Assembly (NCBI GenBank): GCA_016776705.1
Contig: JADHSW010000159.1
Span: forward strand, 1-6,816
Source of the DNA: Rhodospirillales bacterium
Lineage (GTDB): Bacteria > Pseudomonadota > Alphaproteobacteria > Rhodospirillales > JABHCV01
Length of the DNA stretch: 6,816 nucleotides
Direction of reading: 5' to 3'
In this document: positions 1 through 5,121 of the stretch, in pieces
Numbering within the stretch: the stretch's first letter is position 1
Layout of the letters: every line of letters starts with the position of its first letter
Notes under the pieces: model-generated
Told to the model about the DNA's origin: nothing
Databases searched by the model: none
The model's input: only the letters and a program-made list of their open reading frames with translations
Translations under genes and position numbers: made by a program

Positions 1-290
1 GGAATGGTTTTCCCGTGCTCCGCAGAAAGCATTTCCGCCAAATCGTCCGTGTGCTGGATCAGCAACTCGCGAAACTTGAACAGCACCTGGGTACGACGCG
101 CCGGTGGCGTTGCCGCCCAGCCCGGAAGGGCGGCGGCGGCGGAGCGAATGGCGTCGCGAACCTCATCGGCTGTCGCCAACGGCACCAGCGCCGTGACATC
201 GCCGGTAGCGGGATTAAAAACATCCCCCATGCGTCCGCTTTTTCCTTCGACCAGCTTGCCATCAATGAAATGGTGGAGCGTCTTCGTCAT
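1..290 (-). CDS. mmsA: CoA-acylating (methyl)malonate-semialdehyde dehydrogenase, N-terminal part (cut by window edge)
   Basis: The 96 residues visible (start codon at 290-288) begin MTKTLHHFIDGKLVEG and match the amino end of the MmsA branch of the aldehyde dehydrogenase superfamily: FIDGKLVEG at residues 8-16, the VFNPATGDV strand around 25-33, VPLATADEVRDAI, then the GWAATPPARR and SAEHGKT segments. Full-length relatives are about 500 residues, so the NAD-binding core and catalytic cysteine lie outside the window. The family oxidises malonate or methylmalonate semialdehyde with NAD and CoA to acetyl-CoA or propionyl-CoA plus CO2, in the cytoplasm. The start is supported by an AAGGGAG ribosome site about 10 bases upstream on the minus strand (plus-strand 301-307). 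It lies 43 bases downstream of the aminotransferase gene on the same strand, so the two are probably co-transcribed; that enzyme makes exactly this substrate. Another aldehyde dehydrogenase subfamily remains possible, since the diagnostic residues are not visible. Confidence 0.88.
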   Translation of the reverse strand, partial: MTKTLHHFIDGKLVEGKSGRMGDVFNPATGDVTALVPLATADEVRDAIRSAAAALPGWAATPPARRTQVLFKFRELLIQHTDDLAEMLSAEHGKTI

Positions 291-333
291 CTTTCTGGTA
301 CTCCCTTGAGGATAGATTTATCTTTGAATTAAT

Positions 334-1644
334 TTACAGGTTCGCCAGCACATCACGCAAGATGCCGCCAATTTCATCAATATCACTCTTTTCAGAAATC
401 AATGGCGGCGCAACCAGGGCGCAATCGCCCGTCAGCTTGACGTGAAGTCCCGCAGCGAACAGCTTTTTCATGGCCCTTGTTCCCGTAACGCCAGGTGTGG
501 TGCCCGGGGCAAGATCGACCCCGGCAAGCATTCCATAACCGCGCACATCGGTGACGATATCCAGGTCTTCCAGATTATAGACAACATCCAGGAAGTGAGG
601 TGACAGGGCCGCGCCTTTTTCAAACAGGCCTTCTTTTTCATAGATATCTAGCGTCGCCAGTCCGGCAGCACAGGAAGCAGGGTTGCCGGAATAAGTATAG
701 CCGTGGAAGAACTCGACTGCGCCATTGGGTGCAGCGTCATTGATGGTTTCGTAGATCGAATCCCTGACGGCGACGGCTCCCATAGGCAGCACACCATTTG
801 TCAGCGCTTTCGCCATGGTCATGATATCGGGAGTGACGCCGAATTCCTGAGCCGCAAAGGGTTTTCCCAAACGGCCAAAACCGCAAATGACTTCATCAAA
901 GACAAGCAGAATACCATGGGCGTCGCATATTTCGCGAAGCCGTTCCAGATAACCCTTCGGCGGCACCAGACAGCCAGTAGAACCGGCGACAGGTTCGACA
1001 AAACAGGCAGCAATGTTTCGCCCACCAAGTAACTGGGCGAAACGCTCCAGGTCCTCGGCCATTTGGGCACCCCATGTAGGCTGTCCGCGGACAAAACGAT
1101 GTTCCGGCGACCATGTGTGGCGCATATGAACGACACCCGGCATGACGGAACCGAAAATTTCACGATTTTTCATCAATCCGGAAAGCGAGGTGCCGCCAAT
1201 GTTGACCCCATGATAGGCGCGTTCGCGCGACACAAACTTGCTGCGATGACCTTCGCCACGGGCGCTGTGGTAAGCCATGGCGATTTTTAATGCGGTGTCG
1301 ATGCTTTCAGAACCGGAATTGGTAAAAAATACATGGTTGATTTCCTCCGGCAAGAGGGCGGCGACGCGGCTTGCCAATTCAAATGACGGCGGCGAGCCAA
1401 TCTGGAAATGGGGGCTGTAGTCGATTTCCATCAACTGTTTTGCGACAGCCTCGGCAATTTCCCTGCGACCGTGACCGGCGGCACAACAGAACAGACCTGA
1501 CGATCCATCAATAACGCGATCACCATGATGATTTGTATAGTTGATCCCCTCTCCTTTGACGACAAGCCGGGGGTCCGCCTTGAAATCCCGATTAGCGGTA
1601 AACGGCATCCAGTGGTTTTCTAAAGTATTCGTGGTGTACTGCAT
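334..1644 (-). CDS. bauA: Beta-alanine (omega-amino acid):pyruvate aminotransferase, class III, PLP-dependent
   Basis: 436 residues, the normal length for this family. The opening HWMPFTANRDFKADPR (residues 11-26) is a hallmark of omega-amino acid:pyruvate aminotransferases such as the Pseudomonas putida enzyme and BauA. PLP-site features are NSGSE at 109-113, RAYHGVN at 142-148, Asp250 in FDEVICGFGR, the Schiff-base Lys279 in MTMAKALTNG, and HGYTYSGNP at 314-322 supplying the phosphate-contacting Thr317. It should transfer the amino group of beta-alanine, or 3-aminoisobutyrate, to pyruvate, giving malonate (or methylmalonate) semialdehyde and L-alanine. The start at 1644 has a strong AAAGGGAG site (plus-strand 1653-1660) 8 bases upstream. 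The mmsA gene that follows would consume the semialdehyde. Oddities: the carboxylate-binding arginine of the family appears to be Lys403 (in HVKLTGD), and a common active-site Trp after GSSGL is Phe52. These may shift substrate range, so the exact substrate is less certain than the family. Confidence 0.88.
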   Translation of the reverse strand: MQYTTNTLENHWMPFTANRDFKADPRLVVKGEGINYTNHHGDRVIDGSSGLFCCAAGHGRREIAEAVAKQLMEIDYSPHFQIGSPPSFELASRVAALLPEEINHVFFTNSGSESIDTALKIAMAYHSARGEGHRSKFVSRERAYHGVNIGGTSLSGLMKNREIFGSVMPGVVHMRHTWSPEHRFVRGQPTWGAQMAEDLERFAQLLGGRNIAACFVEPVAGSTGCLVPPKGYLERLREICDAHGILLVFDEVICGFGRLGKPFAAQEFGVTPDIMTMAKALTNGVLPMGAVAVRDSIYETINDAAPNGAVEFFHGYTYSGNPASCAAGLATLDIYEKEGLFEKGAALSPHFLDVVYNLEDLDIVTDVRGYGMLAGVDLAPGTTPGVTGTRAMKKLFAAGLHVKLTGDCALVAPPLISEKSDIDEIGGILRDVLANL

Positions 1645-1736
1645 TGGATCAACTCCCTTTACGAACGACTGACTCGATTGAATGTTGCTTGTTCTTCCAG
1701 CGATTCGAGGCAGATAAATTAATCAGATTTTCCAAC

Positions 1737-1752
1737 GGGGATGCATACCCCC
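1737..1752. promoter_or_regulatory. Small imperfect palindrome GGGG-ATGCAT-A-CCCCC upstream of bauA
   Basis: A run of four G and a run of C bases flank the self-complementary ATGCAT, offset by one A, about 95 bases before the aminotransferase start. It could be a protein-binding dyad, but it matches no operator consensus I know. It is recorded as sequence structure only. Confidence 0.2.
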
Positions 1753-1794
1753 CGATTTCACGAACACCCTAGTCTCTGGCGCTCAATTAGATTA

Positions 1795-1808
1795 GAGCCA
1801 ATTGTCTC
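1795..1808. promoter_or_regulatory. 14-bp dyad GAGnCAATTGnCTC, possible operator of the bauA-mmsA operon
   Basis: The sequence GAGCCAATTGTCTC is symmetric at 12 of 14 positions around CAATTG. It lies about 150 bases upstream of the aminotransferase start and 85 bases past the regulator's stop codon. Position and symmetry fit a transcription-factor site, and the neighbouring Lrp-type protein is the nearest candidate. However, it does not share the ACAGAAT half-site seen at the regulator's own promoter. This is inference from symmetry alone. Confidence 0.25.
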
Positions 1809-1893
1809 ATTTTGCCTAGGCCAGCTTGATGAATGACCAGCTTTTTCATCTTCGCCGGGATGCAAATCTCAGGAAATGGAGCGAAAAAAGTGC

Positions 1894-2355
1894 CTAAGCG
1901 ATTTGGAACGCCGTGTTTTTGCAGACTGTCCTGAGGGCAAAATTTGACTGGATTCGCGAAACGTTGGGGAGTCGGGATAAATACAGTTTATGAATGCGCT
2001 CGTAATCCGATGCATCGCGAGCAACAACCCGGAGCAGATAGTCGGAGTTTCCCGCCATCAGGTAGCATTCCATAATCTCCGGACAATCTTCGACGGCTTT
2101 TTCAAAATCATCCAGACTTTTCTCACTTTGTGAATTTAGCGAAACCTCGACAAATATATTGGTTGGCTTGCCGATGGCGTCCTGATTGACCAGCATTGCA
2201 TAGCCTTCGATAATCCCGGCCTCCTCCAGCATCCGCACCCTTCTCAGGCATGCCGACGCAGAAAGATGGATGCGTTCCGCCAGGTCCGAATTAGACAGGC
2301 GCCCTTCCATCTGAAGGTTTTTAAGGATGGTATAATCTTTAGCATCTAGTTTCAT
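1894..2355 (-). CDS. Lrp/AsnC-family transcriptional regulator
   Basis: 153 residues, the usual length. The N-terminal winged helix-turn-helix spans about residues 3-60: LDAKDYTILKNLQ, then LSNSDLAERIHLSASACLRRVRML with LSASACLRRV as the likely recognition helix. The C-terminal RAM (amino-acid sensing, oligomerisation) domain spans about 65-145 and includes AGNSDYLLRVV at 101-111, the usual glycine-aspartate ligand-pocket motif. Family members act as dimers to octamers whose DNA binding responds to amino acids. Divergent placement next to ald strongly suggests an AldR-like role, with alanine or a related amino acid as effector. That is inferred from context; paralogues such as BkdR or PutR differ mainly in targets. 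The start at 2355 has only a weak CGGAA ribosome site 13 bases upstream. The extended -10 and inverted repeat upstream suggest autoregulation. No terminator is visible after the stop. Confidence 0.92.
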   Translation of the reverse strand: MKLDAKDYTILKNLQMEGRLSNSDLAERIHLSASACLRRVRMLEEAGIIEGYAMLVNQDAIGKPTNIFVEVSLNSQSEKSLDDFEKAVEDCPEIMECYLMAGNSDYLLRVVARDASDYERIHKLYLSRLPNVSRIQSNFALRTVCKNTAFQIA

Positions 2356-2382
2356 AATTCGAATATTATTCCGTTTTAAATA

Positions 2383-2391
2383 ATTATAACA
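2383..2391 (-). promoter_or_regulatory. Extended -10 promoter (TGTTATAAT) of the Lrp-type regulator
   Basis: Read on the minus strand this is TG-N-TATAAT, a perfect consensus -10 hexamer with the extended TG element. No good -35 sits 16-18 bases upstream, which is typical of extended -10 promoters. Transcription would start near 2376, leaving a leader of about 20 bases before the ATG at 2355. Confidence 0.6.
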
Positions 2392-2415
2392 GAATTAAAT
2401 TTTGTTTATTCTGTT
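2388..2415. promoter_or_regulatory. Probable operator for the Lrp-type regulator: AACAGAAT-N12-ATTCTGTT
   Basis: An exact 8-bp inverted repeat with 12 bases between the arms (28 bp in all). Nested in it, 2389-2405 (ACAGAATTAAATTTTGT) is itself nearly palindromic, with 14 of its 16 off-centre positions symmetric. It resembles the 15-bp E. coli Lrp consensus at 11 of 15 positions by my hand comparison. The left arm overlaps the regulator's extended -10 (2383-2391), so binding would block its own transcription. The right arm ends 15 bases before the -35 of the ald promoter, a position suited to activation. Symmetry is seen directly; the bound protein is inferred. Confidence 0.55.
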
Positions 2416-2429
2416 TTTGACTACAGTTT

Positions 2430-2459
2430 TTGAAAGCACATTCGACATCAATATATATA
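2430..2459 (+). promoter_or_regulatory. Sigma-70-like promoter of the ald operon
   Basis: A -35 element TTGAAA at 2430-2435 is followed by overlapping TATATA hexamers at 2452-2457 (16-base spacer) and 2454-2459 (18-base spacer). Transcription would start near 2465, giving a leader of about 40 bases before the ATG at 2505. A competing -35, TTGACT at 2417-2422, lacks a matching -10. Confidence 0.5.
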
Positions 2460-2494
2460 GAATTGCGTCAAATTTTTCACACTGTAATCTCGAT

Positions 2495-2499
2495 GGAGG
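2495..2499 (+). promoter_or_regulatory. Ribosome binding site GGAGG that fixes the ald start
   Basis: GGAGG ends 5 bases before the ATG at 2505. It supports 2505 over the in-frame TTG at 2430, which falls within the promoter -35, and over the ATG at 2493, which overlaps this site. Confidence 0.75.
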
Positions 2500-2504
2500 A
2501 TCAA

Positions 2505-3623
2505 ATGCTGATTGGCGTTCCAAAAGAAATCAAAAATCACGAATACCGGGTGGGTATGACCCCTAGTGCGGTCAGGGAACTGATCCATCATGGACATCAG
2601 GTTGTTGTTGAAACAAACGCCGGTGTCGGCATTGGCATGGGCGACGATACCTATGAAGCCGTTGGCGCAAGCATCCTTGGAACGGCTGCTGAAGTGTTTG
2701 CAAAGGCTGACATGATCGTCAAGGTCAAGGAACCCCAGCAGGTTGAATGTGAAATGTTGCGCGAAGGACAGGTCCTGTTCACATATCTGCACCTGGCTCC
2801 GGACCCAAAACAGACTGAATTACTTGTCAAGTCAGGCTGCATCGCCATCGCCTACGAAACAGTAACAGACAAACGAGGCGGCCTGCCCTTGCTGGCCCCC
2901 ATGTCGGAAGTCGCCGGTCGCATGTCGATCCAGGCTGGCGCAACCTGCCTTGAAAAATCCCATGGCGGCGCCGGCGTGCTAATGGGCGGCGTTCCAGGCG
3001 TGGCACCGGCGGAAGTAGTGGTTATCGGCGGCGGTGTCGTTGGCACCAATGCCCTGATGATGGCCATGGGCATGGGCGCGCACGTCACTGTTCTGGATCG
3101 TTCCATCGACCGGATGCGCGAACTGGACGCCCAGTTCGGCTCGCACCTGAACACTGTTTATTCGACCGTAGACGCCATTGAACAATATGCCCTGAGCGCC
3201 GATCTGGTGGTCGGCGCGGTTCTGGTCCCCGGTGCGGCAGCGCCCAAACTGGTGACCAGGGATATGATTTCAAGAATGCGTCCCGGTTCTGTCGTCGTCG
3301 ATGTCGCCATCGATCAGGGCGGTTGCTTCGAAACAAGCAAGGCAACCACCCATGCCGAACCCACATACATTGTTGATGACATTGTGCATTACTGCGTCGC
3401 CAATATGCCGGGCGGCGTCGCACGCACATCGACTTTCGCCCTGAACAACGCCACGCTGCCCTTCACCACGGCGCTTGCCAACAAAGGCTATCGTCAGGCT
3501 TTGCTTGAAGATGCGCATTTACGGGAAGGCCTGAACGTCCATACCGGAAGGGTGACCTACAAGGCGGTTGCGGAAGACCTCGGTTACGAGTATCAACCTT
3601 CATTGGAAGCTTTAGGAAATTAA
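2505..3623 (+). CDS. ald: L-alanine dehydrogenase (NAD-dependent)
   Basis: 372 residues from the chosen start, matching the roughly 371-residue family. It catalyses the reversible oxidative deamination of L-alanine to pyruvate and ammonium with NAD, normally as a cytoplasmic hexamer. Every key residue falls at its known position: Arg15 (NHEYRVG) and Lys75 (VKVKEP) for pyruvate binding, catalytic His96 (YLHLAPD), catalytic Asp270 (VDVAIDQGG), the Rossmann loop GGGVVG at 175-180, and Asp198 ending the second strand (VTVLD) for NAD ribose. This exact numbering also argues for the 2505 start; reading back to 2430 would add 25 non-homologous residues. It is first in an operon with the downstream aminotransferase (41-base gap) and diverges from the Lrp-type regulator. 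Here it probably works in the catabolic direction, regenerating pyruvate from alanine made by the two flanking aminotransferases. Confidence 0.96.
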   Translation: MLIGVPKEIKNHEYRVGMTPSAVRELIHHGHQVVVETNAGVGIGMGDDTYEAVGASILGTAAEVFAKADMIVKVKEPQQVECEMLREGQVLFTYLHLAPDPKQTELLVKSGCIAIAYETVTDKRGGLPLLAPMSEVAGRMSIQAGATCLEKSHGGAGVLMGGVPGVAPAEVVVIGGGVVGTNALMMAMGMGAHVTVLDRSIDRMRELDAQFGSHLNTVYSTVDAIEQYALSADLVVGAVLVPGAAAPKLVTRDMISRMRPGSVVVDVAIDQGGCFETSKATTHAEPTYIVDDIVHYCVANMPGGVARTSTFALNNATLPFTTALANKGYRQALLEDAHLREGLNVHTGRVTYKAVAEDLGYEYQPSLEALGN

Positions 3624-3650
3624 AGCGTTTATGTTTTGCAGGAATGCATG

Positions 3651-3656
3651 AAGGAG
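3651..3656 (+). promoter_or_regulatory. Ribosome binding site AAGGAG that fixes the second aminotransferase start
   Basis: AAGGAG sits 8 bases before the ATG at 3665. The earlier in-frame ATG at 3644 directly abuts an AGGA with no spacing and would place this site inside the coding sequence, so 3665 is preferred. Confidence 0.7.
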
Positions 3657-3664
3657 TACCGTCG

Positions 3665-5035
3665 ATGACCCACGCACCGAATTCTCTTGCTGGCAGGGAT
3701 CTTGCCTATTCGCTACATCCCTATACCAATCTTGCAGTTCATGAGGAGCGTGGCCCTTTTATCATCACAAGGGGCGAGGGTATCTACGTATACGACGACC
3801 AGGATAACCAGTACATCGAAGGCCTTGCCGGCCTTTGGTGTACGGGCCTGGGCTTTAGTGAGAAACGCCTGGCGGACGCCGCCAAGTCACAGCTTGACCA
3901 GTTGCCGTTTTCCCATTCGTTCGCCCATCGCGCCACCATTCCTGTGATTGAGCTATCCGAGAAACTGATCGACATTGCACCGGGCGATCTGGGCAAGGTT
4001 TATCTGGTTAATTCCGGTTCCGAAGCCGTGGATACCGCCATCAAGATGGTCTGGTATTACCACAACGCCATCGGCAAAACCGAAAAGAAGAAAATTATTT
4101 CGCGCAAACGGGCTTACCACGGCGTCACCATCGCCGCCGGTTCCCTGACGGCCCTGCCCTACGCCCAGGATGGATGGGACTTACCCCTTGAGCGTTTCAT
4201 TCACACGGATACCCCTTGTTATTACCGCTATGGGGAAGACGGCGAGTCTGAGGAAGATTTCGCCACCCGTCTGGCCGATAATCTGGACAGGCAAATTCAG
4301 GCCGAAGGACCCGATACGGTCGGCGCCCTGATCGCAGAACCTGTAATGGGCGCAGGTGGTGTGATGGTGCCGCCAAAAACCTACTTCGAGAAAATTCAGA
4401 AAGTTCTGAAAAAGCACGACGTCCTATTGATCGCCGACGAAGTTATCTGCGGCTTTGGGCGCACCGGCGAAATGTGGGGCTGCGATACTTACGGCATCAA
4501 ACCCGACCTGCTTACCTGCGCCAAGCAGCTTTCTTCAGCGTATCTGCCCATCGGCGCGGTCATGGTCACCAACAAGCTATACGAAGCTTTTGTGGACAAC
4601 AGCCGCAAGCTTGGCATTTTCGGCACCGGCAACACCTATGGGGGCCATCCGGTCGCCGCCGCTGTTGCGCTTGAAACTTTAAAGATTTACCAAGACGATG
4701 ACATCATGGGTCACGTCAAAAGCGTTACCCCTCACTTCCAGGAACGCCTCAAGGATCTGGGGAAACACCCGCTGGTTGGTGAAGCCCGTGGCGTTGGCCT
4801 GATTGGTGGGCTGGAGTTGGTCGCCAACAAGGAAACCAAGGAACAATATCCGCCCGCAACCAAGGCTGCCCCGACAACGGCTGAAAAAATCCTTGGCCAT
4901 AAACTGGTGATCCGGCCCCTGCCGGGTGATGGTATTGGCATTTGCCCGCCACTGATCGTCACCGATGCGGAAATTGACGACATTTTCGACCGCCTCAAAC
5001 GCGGACTGGATGATGCTCAAGCCGCCTTGGGGTAG
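3665..5035 (+). CDS. Class III PLP-dependent aminotransferase, likely omega-amine/amino acid:pyruvate type
   Basis: 456 residues. It has the layout of broad-range amine:pyruvate transaminases: LHPYTNL near residue 17, GLAGLWCTGLGF at 53-64, NSGSE at 116-120, RAYHGVT at 149-155, EPVMGAGGV at 225-233, Asp258 in ADEVICGFGRTG, PLP-lysine Lys287 in CAKQLSSAYLP, phosphate-contacting Thr324 in GNTYGGHP, and the flexible substrate arginine Arg417 in LVIRPLPGD. All catalytic residues are present, so it should be active in the cytoplasm. The true donor (taurine, a diamine such as putrescine, another omega-amino acid or an aryl amine) cannot be told from sequence. Being 41 bases behind ald points to pyruvate as acceptor, with ald recycling the alanine; tpa-ald pairing is known from taurine degraders, but no sulfoacetaldehyde gene is visible here. 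The usual GHGYTYSGHP segment reads GTGNTYGGHP, a departure near the active site. No strong terminator follows. Confidence 0.88.
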   Translation: MTHAPNSLAGRDLAYSLHPYTNLAVHEERGPFIITRGEGIYVYDDQDNQYIEGLAGLWCTGLGFSEKRLADAAKSQLDQLPFSHSFAHRATIPVIELSEKLIDIAPGDLGKVYLVNSGSEAVDTAIKMVWYYHNAIGKTEKKKIISRKRAYHGVTIAAGSLTALPYAQDGWDLPLERFIHTDTPCYYRYGEDGESEEDFATRLADNLDRQIQAEGPDTVGALIAEPVMGAGGVMVPPKTYFEKIQKVLKKHDVLLIADEVICGFGRTGEMWGCDTYGIKPDLLTCAKQLSSAYLPIGAVMVTNKLYEAFVDNSRKLGIFGTGNTYGGHPVAAAVALETLKIYQDDDIMGHVKSVTPHFQERLKDLGKHPLVGEARGVGLIGGLELVANKETKEQYPPATKAAPTTAEKILGHKLVIRPLPGDGIGICPPLIVTDAEIDDIFDRLKRGLDDAQAALG

Positions 5036-5040
5036 CCCCA
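5028..5040 (+). terminator. Short hairpin over the stop codon of the second aminotransferase
   Basis: TGGGG-TAG-CCCCA forms a 5-bp, GC-rich stem whose 3-base loop is the stop codon itself. There is no T-tract after it, so at best it is a weak or Rho-assisted termination or mRNA-stability element. Confidence 0.2.
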
Positions 5041-5050
5041 TCAGCTTGTT

Positions 5051-5106
5051 CTTGTAAGCCGCCTGACAGGTTATTACATTAGACTTCTCTTGTGGTTTCT
5101 TACAAG
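5051..5106. repeat. 8-bp inverted repeat CTTGTAAG / CTTACAAG in the gap before the HD-GYP gene
   Basis: The arms are at 5051-5058 and 5099-5106, 40 bases apart, and nearly span the gap between the aminotransferase and the HD-GYP gene. The right arm lies just before the chosen start at 5122. The loop is too long for a simple terminator. It may be chance, since a perfect 8-bp pair in about 80 bases is only mildly unexpected. Confidence 0.25.
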
Positions 5107-5121
5107 CGAGCATCATGTCTT

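Larger units (their letters stand above)
1645..1893. other. Intergenic control region upstream of the bauA-mmsA operon
   Basis: These 249 bases separate the 3' end of the regulator gene from the start of the aminotransferase, both on the minus strand. No open frame with a plausible ribosome site was seen. Read on the minus strand, I found no sigma-70 pair with good spacing and no sigma-54 -24/-12 element, so the promoter is not assigned. The region does contain several short dyads (1737-1752, 1795-1808, and GATGAA/TTCATC at 1828-1850) and a CCAGCTT direct repeat at 1821-1827 and 1837-1843. None is followed by a T-tract, so a Rho-independent terminator for the regulator gene is not visible. 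Confidence 0.5.

Noticed and set aside
4..332. Plus-strand open frames opposite mmsA
   Set aside because: They have no recognisable domains and lie antisense to a clearly homologous mmsA reading frame that explains the same bases.
1711..1750. Minus-strand TTATCT or TATGCA as the -10 of the bauA promoter
   Set aside because: Neither has a credible -35 at 16-18 bases, so no promoter was assigned.
1814..1821. GCCTAGGC palindrome as part of a terminator or attachment site
   Set aside because: Eight bases only, with no flanking repeat, no T-tract and no integrase gene.
2430..2504. N-terminal extension of alanine dehydrogenase to the in-frame TTG at 2430
   Set aside because: The TTG lies in the predicted -35, a GGAGG site precedes the ATG at 2505, and catalytic residues take their standard numbers only from 2505.
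3644..3664. Seven-residue extension of the second aminotransferase to the ATG at 3644
   Set aside because: No properly spaced ribosome site precedes 3644, and the strong AAGGAG at 3651-3656 serves the ATG at 3665.
5046..5076. TTGTTC/TTATTA as a promoter for the HD-GYP gene
   Set aside because: Both hexamers are poor and the spacer is 19 bases; this is not distinguishable from chance.
4679..5116. Minus-strand 145-codon open frame under the second aminotransferase
   Set aside because: It is antisense to a conserved enzyme, its product resembles no family I know, and no promoter or ribosome site supports it.
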